Shown in pieces: positions 1 to 9,830 of a stretch of DNA of 64,000 nucleotides. Source of the DNA: Ditylenchus dipsaci (lineage: Eukaryota; Nematoda; Chromadorea; Rhabditida; Anguinidae); the NCBI GenBank assembly GCA_004194705.1, contig SADC01000009.1:62001-126000 (forward strand). The letters are read 5' to 3'. The notes beneath the pieces were generated by a model. It saw only the letters and a program-made list of their open reading frames with translations, was not told the DNA's origin and made no database searches. The position numbers and the translations under genes were made by a program. Position 1 is the stretch's first letter. Each line of letters begins with the position of its first letter.

Positions 1-1670
1 AAATTTTTTTTACTTTTCTGCCTAATTTTTAAAAGTAAAGTCAACGCTCTATATAAGAGCATATTTTCTTGGTAAAGCATTAGTTGCAAAACCAAACGAT
101 CTAGTTTTAAAGCGTATCTTATAGAGAGCGCATCTCATGTAGAGAGTATCTTATAAAGAGCATCGACTGTAGTATAAGGTCATAAATATTAGATTTACGC
201 GAAACGAGGGAAAAATGGAAAGATTCAAAAAAATTGCTGGTATTTGCCTTAACTTTTTGAAACGCTCTGGTATGCTCCTGTAAGGCAAAAAGTTAAACAA
301 ATTTTTGAACAAAAAGCGCGGGGAGAACAAACGGAATAATCACCAACAATTTCCCGTAATCACATACTTTCACTTATCATAAAAGCCCCAAAACAATATT
401 TGCTAAGGTAAAGTAAAAGCAAAAATGCGATACCTTTAAAAGTTACTTCCTATCAGCACTAAAGCACACACCAGGCACAACTATTAAAAGATGAAAATAG
501 GAAAAAGCAAAACATTGCTTAATAAAACGAATTCCGATCAACAAATGTACACCTTTTAAAGTATTTTCGTGTGGACTGACTAAAGCAATCGCCATTAATA
601 CTGTTAAACACTTGCCTCTAATAGGAAATGAGCACTAACTCTAGCTTTTTTCCCTTGCCTACTCCACCAGATTCCCACGACAGAAATTTATAAAGAGAGG
701 GGGAAAATGATAGATTATCATTGATAATACCGACGACGAAAATAAAAAGGCGATTCCCTAATGAGTGCTCCTCTTTTATTTATTGAGTAAACTTGAAGAC
801 GTAATCAATTACTGTTGTTCTCACAAGGAACAATAATAAAAAGATTAAAAACAATTTTGTAGAACTGGAAAGCCGATAGTGCGTGTAAAATCGAGAGTTT
901 TAGGGGTGAAAAGCAGTTGAGAGAGTGGGCTGTATGATGCACCAGTGTTTGGCAATCACTAACTATTTGTGTGTGCTTACTTCCGCTTTTTGCTATCACC
1001 ACGTGCTTTTTGTTACTAAGCAGTTAACAGAGCACAAAAAAGTCATAGAAATAAGCTTGCACAGCTAATTTAGATAAGTTAACAAACCGCTGCGATCGAA
1101 TTTCGTTTGAAGTTTTTTTATCCAAATACAGTAAAATTTATAATAGAAGCCCGCCTTCTAATAGATTCTTTTTGCCGGGATTAAAATGGTTGAAGTTTTT
1201 AAGCTTTGTAAAAAAGCCTCATACATTTTTCGAAAACGTATGAGATATTTTTATAGAGCTCGAAAAATTCAAAACACAAGAATTTCAGACTACTCAGAGT
1301 TTTTGAAAAGTCGATGTTACAAATATGGACCACAGGCTTTAATAAGAATATTTACGAAGATTATCATAAGTTCGGTTGTTTCTCGGAATTTTTTCCGAAA
1401 ATTTCGGTAGTTACGGTCAAGTTCGAAATCGAACCCTAAAAAGTTGAAATTAGATTGTTTAACGTTTTTAAAAACTAATTTATTTGCCAATGTATCAATT
1501 GACAGGTGATTAGAGAGTCTCTTTCTCAGCTGTGGATCGATGAAAAATTAAAAGTGCGAAATAACAAAAAATTCTGACTTTACGAAAATCGCATCTGAAA
1601 TTTGTTGTCCTGATAATTTTTTGAGCTGAAATTCAAAACACCAAACAAAAATTTGGCAAAAAGAGGCTCT
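1..1670. other. AT-rich DNA without a supported gene
   Basis: I see no exon pair with convincing splice sites, no family motif and no long repeat here. The short open frames are AT-rich and have no recognisable composition. A coding exon of an unknown gene cannot be excluded. Confidence 0.5.
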
Positions 1671-1675
1671 CTTCA

Positions 1676-1765
1676 TGATCAAGAGTACTCATTGGAATCA
1701 TGTCTAAGGTAAGTTAGTGTGCGCTTCTCTAACCCACCAAGCCAAATTCCAAAGAGAATTCGGAG
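1676..1765. repeat. Partial copy of the GC-hairpin repeat
   Basis: The stretch reading CATGTCTAAGGTAAGTTAG followed by a CTAACCCACCAAGCC-type segment matches one half of the element seen whole near 14290-14540 and 58010-58270. The GC-rich hairpin core is missing or badly eroded. Confidence 0.55.
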
Positions 1766-2481
1766 CTGCTGGAATATACAACACAACCAACGACAATGTT
1801 TATAAATGAGCCATCATAATATTTAGGCGTAACCCTAAGGCTTTGGGCCTTAATCTCAGGTTCAAACCGCACTAATTTCAGCTTTTTTTTAAAGCACCAA
1901 GAATTTCAATATTATTTGCAATACAAACAAAAAATAATAATAAATAAATTATTATGAAATTATGTTTTAACCTTTGGACTCGCTCTTACTATCTCACCAG
2001 TCTCTCGCAAGTTACAACTTTCCTGAATCAGTGTAGTTATTTACGTAAAAATATCAATGTAGAAAAAAGAGGCTTTTCAGGGCTACTCTTTTACAATAAA
2101 TTTGAAATTTTCACCAAAAAACATAATCGATTCAAATAGGTATGGGATTCTCGAGATATTACTCAGATATCAATAGCTAAGGTAGTCTTCGGTTTGCTAA
2201 GGTAACCGAACTCGGTTAGCTAAGGTAACCGAGTCTTCAGCCCGGTTAGCACCCCTCCCCCCTTCCCCTCCCCCTGGATACGTTCCTGGATACGCATGAG
2301 GTTTAAATCATCTGATAGCTTTGAACACTGAGCGACTTTCACCGCCCTTCTGTAAAGAAGAAAGGCTAGAGGTGCTGCAAAAATAGTCCCGAGTGCTAAT
2401 TCTACCCAAGGAGCATGCGTTTTTTTATACACTTCGCTAGAACTTTACACTAGAACTTTTCCGTTGTCACAAGATCACATA

Positions 2482-2909
2482 CAGTCGACTCTCGATTTAA
2501 GGACACCTCCAAAAGTTCGTTCCCCAGCTGGGTCCGACACTTTTTTTAGCTCGATTTTCGAAGCTTTTTTAAAATTCTGTTTGACAGTCTGGTCGTAAAT
2601 ATCGCAAGGATGCCGATTTTGCCGATCGCTTTTCAAAATCCAAAAACTTTTTCTTCTAAAAAAGCAAACCCTCGATTTAAGGACAGGGATTTTAGAAAAA
2701 GCCTGTCCTTAAATCGAGGTTTTGCTTTTTAAGAAGAAAAAATTTTTGGATTTTGAAAAAACGATCGGCAAAATCGACATCCTTGCAATATTTGCGACCA
2801 GACTGTCGAAACAGAATTTTAAAAAAGCTTCGAAAATCGAGCTAAAAAAAGTGTCGGACCCAGCTGGGGAACGAACTTTTGGGGGTGTCCTTAAATCGAG
2901 AGTCGACTG
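2482..2909. mobile_element. Pogo-type palindromic MITE, 428 bp
   Basis: The element begins CAGTCGACTCTCGATTTAAG and ends in its reverse complement, flanked by TA on both sides, the target duplication typical of Tc1/mariner/pogo elements. Both arms then carry a block (AAAAGTTCGTTCCC, then GGGTCCGACACTTTTTTTA) shared with other elements in the window. The terminal word CTCGATTTAAGGACA recurs near the centre (about 2671-2686 and, inverted, 2702-2718), so it is present four times. There is no coding capacity, so it must depend on a transposase in trans. Confidence 0.85.
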
Positions 2910-3539
2910 TAAATAAAATCAGAAAGGTAACACTCTGCCCACAAAAACATCCATGCAAATGACTAGAAAATACTAAAATTATCTTGCAAAATACGATATA
3001 CTCAACAATTCTTCGTCTCATTCCAGTTTTCATCATCATCATTATTCTACTTTCCCCTTACATGCACACAAGCAGAGACAACGACGAAACCCTCTTTCCT
3101 AATCGACATTTCCCATCAGTCAAATCTGGTAGGGAATACAGTTGACAAGCAACCAAATGCACTCGCATTATCATAAAAGATAAGCAGAAGAGAAACAGAG
3201 CGGATGCACTTTACAACCGCCATTCCAGTGCACAAGCACTCAGAATCCCAAAGAAAGGGCAGATATGGGGAAGGCACTTCATTGGCACATCCAGTCTGTA
3301 CGGGTGCACCACTTATCAATCAAACCATCTCCCAATATTATTATTAAACAATATTTTGTTTCTCTCTTTCTATTGATCCAACCTTCTTGTTATTGGTAAA
3401 CAATAAATTTCTCAATCTCACGTATTGCAGAAATTAGAATGGAGAAAGAATGATGTACTCTGGACTCTTTTTTGGTCGAGGAAACGAGAAAGAATTTGCA
3501 TATTTAAGGCAATTAAAATATTCAAAAAATAAAAGGCTG

Positions 3540-4376
3540 TAACTAATTTACCCCGCCAAATTACTGATTTACCCCGCCAAATTATTTTTTTACCCCGCCA
3601 AATTTGAATCTTGAGCAAAATACTCGTTTACCCCGCCAAATTACTGATTTACCCCGCCAAATTTGAATTTACCCCGCCAAATTTGAATTTTCGGTGAAAT
3701 ACTGCAGTAAATTTTGCGGGAATTCAGATTTTATAGTCAAAAATGACTTGGATCGCTCAAAATCCCACCCCCGAGTGGCCAGAAGCCCCTGAAAGTTGGT
3801 TTTTTGGGGGTTTACTAAAGGGGGGGGGTAAACTTTTTGCGAAAAATCGATTGAGCGGATCAGATTTCGGGTCCGATGGGCTCAATCGCTCAAGATTCCA
3901 CCCTTAACCATTCTTAACCATCTTATACCAACCTAAGCACTGATTTAGGGTAGTTAGATACTGGTCTGAAGCAGTTTGGGATGGTTTAGGGTGGTTTAAG
4001 ATGGTTGAGAATGGTTAAGGGTGGAATCCTGAGCGATTGAGCCCATCGGACCTGAAATCTGATCCGCTCAATCGATTTTTCGCAAAAAGTTTACCCCCCC
4101 CCTTTAGTAAACCCCCAAAAAACCAACTTTCAGGGGCTTATGGCCACTCGGGGGTGGGATTTTGAGCGATCCAAGTCATTTTTGACTATAAAATCTGAAT
4201 TCCCGCAAAATTTACTGCAGTATTTCACCGAAAATTCAAATTTGGCGGGGTAAATTCAAATTTGGCGGGGTAAATCAGTAATTTGGCGGGGTAAACGAGT
4301 ATTTTGCTCAAAATTCAAATTTGGCGGGGTAAAAAAATAATTTGGCGGGGTAAATCAGTAATTTGGCGGGGTAAAA
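3540..4376. repeat. Large near-perfect palindrome with GGCGGGGTAAA arrays
   Basis: Arms of roughly 400 bp meet near 3960. The outer ends are arrays of TTTACCCCGCCAAATT on the left and the inverse AATTTGGCGGGGTAAA on the right. Inner parts (the segments around CGATTGAGCGGATCAGATTT and GGGGGTTTACTAAAGG) mirror each other almost base for base. No coding frame is plausible. It looks like a foldback transposable element. Confidence 0.85.
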
Positions 4377-4379
4377 CAG

Positions 4380-5100
4380 TTTGAGCCAAAATAAAATACC
4401 TCTAAGAGCCGCATCCCTCCTCTAATGTATTTACTCTGAAAGCAACACCGGAACGGAGAGTGCAGACTTTACGTCTAATGCAAGAGAAAAAAATTCACAA
4501 AATTTCAATAGTATCGGAAAGGTCGGGAATCGTATCCTCGTAAGGAGCTTTATACCAAAATTCAGCCCAAGGTCTGCTCTGAAAAATTGGATGAAATATC
4601 AAAACTACAGGCCATTTCAAGCCTGAAACTCATTTTTCTAGTCAAATTTCACGAGTTTTCTAATTTTCCCTACAAGATTACACAATTTCCCAAAATAAAC
4701 CTTTTCGGACAATATGAAAAGACGTGAAAAAGGTGAACTTTAGAATATGGCTCGTACCTCGAGTTTGAGTTCGGATTTTCGGGTATGTGAACACTTCTTA
4801 CACGAACTCGAACTTGAACTAGAGCTCTAACTCAAACTCCAAGGTGTTCATGTTTTTAGAGTTTAAGTTTGAGGTCATATTTGAAGGTTTTCATGTGTAT
4901 AACTTGGACCCTTGCTTTAGTAAACAGTAATTTTGCAAACCCACATCTACAAACGCGACATTTGCAGCTCGACATTTGCAGATGCGACATTTGCAGACTT
5001 ATACATTTCAGAAATAAATGGCTGAATTAGCCTCAACGGCGTACGATTAAAATATATCGATCTTTTCGAACACTTAAATGGGCATACCCACGCTAATAAG
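4380..5100. other. Spacer without a recognised feature
   Basis: Nothing supports a gene here. A short weakly repetitive segment (about 4745-4910) alternates CTCGAACT/AGTTTGAGTT words on both strands. Another (4940-5000) repeats GCGACATTTGCAG three times. Confidence 0.4.
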
Positions 5101-5103
5101 AGG

Positions 5104-5285
5104 TGGTGCCCGGGGATTCATATTTTTTTCCTAATCATTGAACTTGTGTATGGATTTTTCAACTTGGTTTCTAACAAAACAAGGCCTAGAATTTAATTTT
5201 AGGTATAGTTTTGTTAGAAAACAAGTTTAAAAATCCGTACAGAAGTTCGATCATTAGGGAAAAAAAATTCAATTCCCGGGCACCG
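5104..5285. mobile_element. Short palindromic MITE, family A
   Basis: Inverted ends contain GGTGCCCGGG...CCCGGGCACC. The internal mirror is TTTCTAACAAAACAAGGCC against GTTTTGTTAGAAA. Related copies lie at 19945-20145, 31625-31805 and 49085-49255, and a fragment near 38600-38660. All keep the core but differ at the outer ends, where some have CCCCGCCAATTC instead. Confidence 0.75.
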
Positions 5286-5599
5286 TGGTGCGCAGAACAG
5301 ATAAATTTATCTAAACCGATTAATTTATCTATCAGATAAATTCAAATTATGTTTATCTGACAGATAAAATTTCGACCCTACTTGGATATAACCCACCCCC
5401 CCCCCTAAATCAACTGTTTTTAAAAGTGTTTCTAAACACCCAATATCGACCTAAAAAAGCCTCAGGAGCTCAAAACAGACATTATTTTTAAGTTCTGGTC
5501 AAGAAAAAATTGAATTTTGAGCTTTTTGAAATTTCGACTTTTTACCTGTTTTACCATGTTTTTGAACATGGGACTTGGCAAAAACAGCCTCTATATGCA

Positions 5600-5830
5600 T
5601 TTTTGATCATGAGTCTTGCTCGGAATTTTGTCTAAGGTAAGTGAGTGCGCGCATGTCTAACCTACCAAGCCCCCTGCGCTCCCTTCGGGGGCGCAGGGGC
5701 TTGGTTGCTAGCGGTTGAGATATGCACACCCATATACCTTAGACGCGAATCACTCGAAAGTGACTCTGGATGCATAAAAAATGTATGCATACTAGAGCTT
5801 ATTTATGCGGTAGGCCGCAGTTAACAAAAA
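5600..5830. repeat. GC-hairpin repeat copy
   Basis: The core reads CAAGCCCCCTGCGCTCCC then GGGGGCGCAGGGGCTTGG, a strong GC-rich hairpin in AT-rich DNA. It is flanked by inverted halves: GTCTAAGGTAAGTGAGTGCG on one side, and TGCACACCCATATACCTTAG on the other. The left outer part reads GATCATGAGTCTTGC and the right ends in the GCATACTAGAGCTTATTTAT segment found in every full copy. Confidence 0.8.
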
Positions 5831-6761
5831 ATGTTCAACACCTTTCTTTCACACTAAATTGGCCTCCTTTTTGGTCCATCTCCGCCCCAATACAGCCCTA
5901 AATCAATTTCAAATGGTCAAAATGGATAGTTCAAGCACCGCCGATTCAAGTACCCTCCAGGTGGTTCCGGTGCTCTCCATATGGTTCAGGTACCGTCCAG
6001 GTGTTTCAAGGTCGCTCAATGTGGTTCAGCTATAATCCAGGTGGTTCAAGTCACAGTGAGTAATAAAAATCCAGACTAAAATCTACCATCTTCAATGAAG
6101 AAGCAAACGAAACCTTTTTTAAGAAACAAGTTTAATCAGATATGTTCTTGCTTAAAAGAAAACTAAGATTTTATAATTGAGGGCTTCTCAGAGATATCCG
6201 ACAACGGTTAGCGAAAAATGGCAGAAAATTAGACTTGAACACGAAAATCCACCCTGAATCCAGGTTAAAATCCACCATCTTTGGCTAAACTATACTTTAG
6301 TGCGGTTGCTCAAAAACGCGTTTTAAGTATTTTTTTCGACGTAATTCAATGTGAAACGTTCAAAAAACATGTTTTAAGTAGGGTTGGCCTCCCCCCTCCG
6401 CTTTTTGGGGTGCGGGGGGGAGATTAGACTAAAAAAATTTGCGGGGGGGAGAAGCGGGGGGGAGGTGGCCAATTTTTTTTGCGGGGGGGAGGAGCGGGGG
6501 GAGGAAGCTGTGAGCGGGGGGCAGTGGCGGGGGTGCCTAATTAATTTACAAGCCTCGGGACTGAAAATTTTCGAAACAGCAGTCTAGAATGAATCTGAAG
6601 GCTTTTGAAACACTTCTGAAGTCAAAGCTACGATATTGCCACTCATCTGGTTCGATAAATCATGACCCTTCTCGGCTGCCGTTCTGAAAATGACCTCATC
6701 CGAGAGTTTTTTTCGACTGGGATTTTTTGCGGGGGGTGACGGGAGGGGTACGCGTCGTTTG

Positions 6762-6885
6762 TTCGAAAAGTTCATTTGTTCGAAAGTTCGTTTGTTCGAA
6801 AAGTTCGTTTGTTCGAAAAGTTCGTTTGTTCGAAAAGTTCGTTTGTTCGAAAATTGTTCGAAAAGTTCGTTTATTCGAAAAGCGT
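6762..6885. repeat. Tandem array, about 16-bp unit
   Basis: About seven copies of AAAGTTCGTTTGTTCG follow one another, the last ones interrupted or variant. The unit is itself partly palindromic (TTCGAA). It sits inside the foldback element. Confidence 0.85.
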
Positions 6886-7109
6886 CTGTTTGTTTTGTTC
6901 TCTGTTCTTTTGTAACAATTTTATAAACAAATGATTTTATTGGTAGAACACAAACAAAAATAAATAAGATAACAATTCAACAACAATTGGCCTTCATTAC
7001 CTTCATTTGACTCGACCAATTCTTGTTGCTGGCTCGACCAAAAAGCAAAATCCTAAAACAAATTCATTGCCAGTGGTCATCTGTGAATAAAAAGCACTAA
7101 ACTGTTTTG

Positions 7110-7613
7110 TTATTCATCAAATTCATCTCCAAGCCAAAAGAGTTCCGGAACGTTCTGAGCAAACTTGTAGGTCTTGACCGCCTCTGGGATTTCAAAGACC
7201 ATTCCATTAATAGCCGCCGGTTCCACTCTGCCACGCTTTCTTGTTCTTCCAATGACGAGCCTTCCTGCACTTTGTCCACCAACGCCTGCACAACTTCCGG
7301 AACATTCTTGAGCAATTAATTGAAGATCTGTGACGGCTTCTAAACAATTAATCATGAGGAAGGATCAAACAAATAAACCAATTCAAACCTCCATTGTCTC
7401 AACGGCCCTTTCTTTGACAACATTCTTGAAATTTTGAACTGGCAGAGACGTAGCACACTTGTCGTGAGGAAAATTTGGTCGAAAAGCGGGGGGAGGGGGG
7501 GGAGGGGGGGGGGTTGAGGGAGGGAGGCCAACCCTAGTTTTAAGGTGTGGGAAAAACCAAAAACCGAAAAAAATTTTTTTCGTGTTTTTTTGGTTTTTGC
7601 CTTGGGGGACCAA
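7110..7613 (-). other. Possible exons of an unrecognised protein, inside a foldback
   Basis: On the minus strand, an open frame ending ...FWLGDEFDE (7110-7355) has balanced amino-acid composition and follows a second short frame (about 7383-7490) with a KNVVKERAVETMEV segment. I recognise no family. The location inside a foldback suggests a captured host fragment or transposon-coded remnant. Splicing between the two frames was not established, and neither may be expressed. Confidence 0.25.
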
Positions 7614-7734
7614 GGCAAATTTTTAAATTTTGATAAGATAAGCTATTTATGATAAGACAAAGACTTCTAACTGTCAACTATTGAATAAAAATGAATGAAC
7701 CAAAAATGAAATATAAACATGCTTTGATTTGCAG

Positions 7735-7920
7735 GGCCTACTGCATAAAAAAAGTATTATGCGTGTTATATATGCATAATTTGCTTATCGAGTGTTTGGT
7801 TTCTAGGGTGCGCTTGTGTGCGCATCTCAACTCCAAGCCCCCAAGCCCCCTACGCCCCCGGAGGGGCGTAGGGGGCTTGAGAGTTAGAGATGCGCACACT
7901 AGCTCACCCTAGAAATGAAT
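7735..7920. repeat. GC-hairpin repeat copy
   Basis: The core AAGCCCCCTACGCCCCCGGA is followed by its inverse (GGGGCGTAGGGGGCTTGAG), flanked by GTGCGCATCTCAACTCC and GTTAGAGATGCGCACAC. It belongs to the same family as 14290-14540 and is nested in the 6285-8158 foldback. Confidence 0.8.
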
Positions 7921-8229
7921 CCGAGAATAAAAACATGTAATATGCACAATATTTTTGCCTTGTCCGGAAATCGAACACTGTGAAAAAGACCGAAAAATAC
8001 CAATTTTAGACCAAAAAATGAAAATTTTCCAAAAAATTTTTTTTTCGGTTTTTGGTTTTTCCCACACCTAAAAACATGTTTTTTGAACGTTTCACATTGA
8101 ATTACGTCGAAAAAAATACTTAAAACGCGTTTTTGAGCAACCGCACTAAAGTATAGTCCTACCCCATCTTTAATTGAAGGGGAGGGGGCGGGGGCAGTGC
8201 GAGGAATTTTTTTTAGAAGCAAGTTCAAT

Positions 8230-8870
8230 CATACATGTTTGTGCTTTAAAGAAAGGCAAGATGTTACACTTGAGGTTTCCGACAAGACATCAGACATCAG
8301 AATACCATAAAATTGCGCTTCAACACAAAAGTGTGACACACGCCCCGGTCTCAAATACTATATAGAGATTCCAGGTATCAAATCCTTTGTTCATTAGGCA
8401 TAATTGGAGGAATTTCAGATAAAAGAGGGTTTCGTTTGCGGCAGGGTTGTCAATAGGTGGCTTCAGGCCAACAAGTAAAGTTTTGAAAAAATCATTTTTT
8501 CACCTTCATTGCTTTTTTCTAGCTTATTCTATCAGCGCATCTAACATTTTTATATATAAATCTAAAGACATTTTCCTTATTTTTTTCGAAATCTTGCAAG
8601 CGCATATTATAGTGGAAAAATCGAAGCAATACGAACCTTCATAAAATTTCACAAAAAAATAAGGTGGACTCAGATGTGGCCTGAAAAACCATTTGCCAAC
8701 GAAAAACTCTTGCCAACCCTGGTTTTTTTGTATCGTACGTCAATAAAAGGTCTCTGATTGCTTGATCTGTTGCTAGAGCTTGATCAGAGCGTGGACGGCT
8801 GGATCTTTTCATATTCGCCTAAATTTGTTTCTTTCGTTTGTTCTCCTTTAATAGCTCTAAAATAAGTCAT
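8230..8870. other. Spacer without a recognised feature
   Basis: AT-rich sequence in which I see no exon, array or long inverted repeat. A gene is not excluded but nothing supports one. Confidence 0.4.
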
Positions 8871-8884
8871 TTATGGAGAAGAAA

Positions 8885-9185
8885 AGTAGAATTGAGTAGG
8901 CATATGAAAATCCGCAAATGCAGAGTACGCATCTAACAAGTCCGCAAATTTAATACTAGATCCTGCAAGTGAATAATCCGCAACTGTGCAATCCGCATTT
9001 GAAAATCCGCGAATGTAAAGTCTGCAAATGTGGAGTCTGTAAGAAAATCCGCAAATGTATAATCCGCAAATGTAGGATCCGCAAGTGTGTATCCGCATTT
9101 GAGAGTACGCAAATGTAGGATCCAACTCTGTAGATCCGCATATGACAATCCGCAAATGTGGAATCCGCATAAAAAAATCCGCAAT
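8885..9185. repeat. Degenerate tandem array of AATCCGCAAATGTAG
   Basis: About twenty loosely conserved units of 13-17 bp repeat the word TCCGCAAATG, with part of the array leaning to the inverse word CGCATTTGA. The long open frames it produces on the minus strand are periodic translations of the repeat, not genes. Confidence 0.8.
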
Positions 9186-9189
9186 CGAA

Positions 9190-9828
9190 AGCTCGCCGAA
9201 GAAAAGGCCCGAGCGGTCGAATGGTTCATCGAGGCTAGAAAAAATGTGGCCAATTCGGCTTCGTTATCGAAGAGAACCATGGCACGGCCCCTCAAAAACT
9301 GCATTCTAGTGCATTAGCAAAATTTGGCGCCAAATCAAATTTTTTGAAAAACAGTTGTTTTTGAGTTCATTTTATCCAGCACTTCTGGTTTTACTTTTTT
9401 CGCTGTACCTCATGTAAGTTTATTGTCAAAAAACTCACCACATTCAGCGCTGTCGAATAAGCTATCACTTGCCCGATAAACTTAACGAATTTCAAAACTA
9501 GAAGAGATTTTCATGAATATTTCCGAAATTTTTCTTCTATTTATTTGACTTAATCGATATTAGCGCCGATTTTTTGACAATAAATTTCTGAAGTAAACCT
9601 TACACGAGATAGAGGAGTACATTTTCTGCATTTTGGTACCAAGGAAGTATACAAAAAATACAAATTTTGAGTGTTTTATACAAAAGTTAGATGGAAAACG
9701 CGAAAACCCCTATTTTTACTCGAGAAAATGCCAGTTGTTTGCTTCAAACGATCTCTAGTTTTCCAATTCTGATTTTACGAAAATCGTTCTGACTTTTCTG
9801 GGGCCTGAATACACAGGCTACATTTTGC
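9190..9828. other. Spacer upstream of the Tigger element
   Basis: No gene or repeat is supported. The Tigger insertion site, a TA dinucleotide, is at 9829-9830. Confidence 0.4.
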
Positions 9829-9830
9829 TA

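Larger units (their letters stand above)
6285..8158. mobile_element. 1.9 kb foldback with 95 bp outer arms
   Basis: The arm at about 6285-6380 (containing TATACTTTAGTGCGGTTGCT and ACGTAATTCAATGTGAAACG) returns inverted at about 8063-8158. Inside, a GCGGGGGGGAG-rich stretch (6395-6535) is mirrored near 7480-7520. The interior also holds a TTCGTTTGTTCGAAAAG array, short minus-strand open frames and a GC-hairpin repeat. It appears to be a composite of several insertions. Confidence 0.7.

Noticed and set aside
8885..9185. CRISPR-like array of short repeats
   Set aside because: Units are contiguous and degenerate without unique spacers, and the DNA is clearly eukaryotic. It is a tandem repeat.
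8933..9304. Minus-strand frame of 123 codons
   Set aside because: It is the translated CCGCAAATG tandem array.
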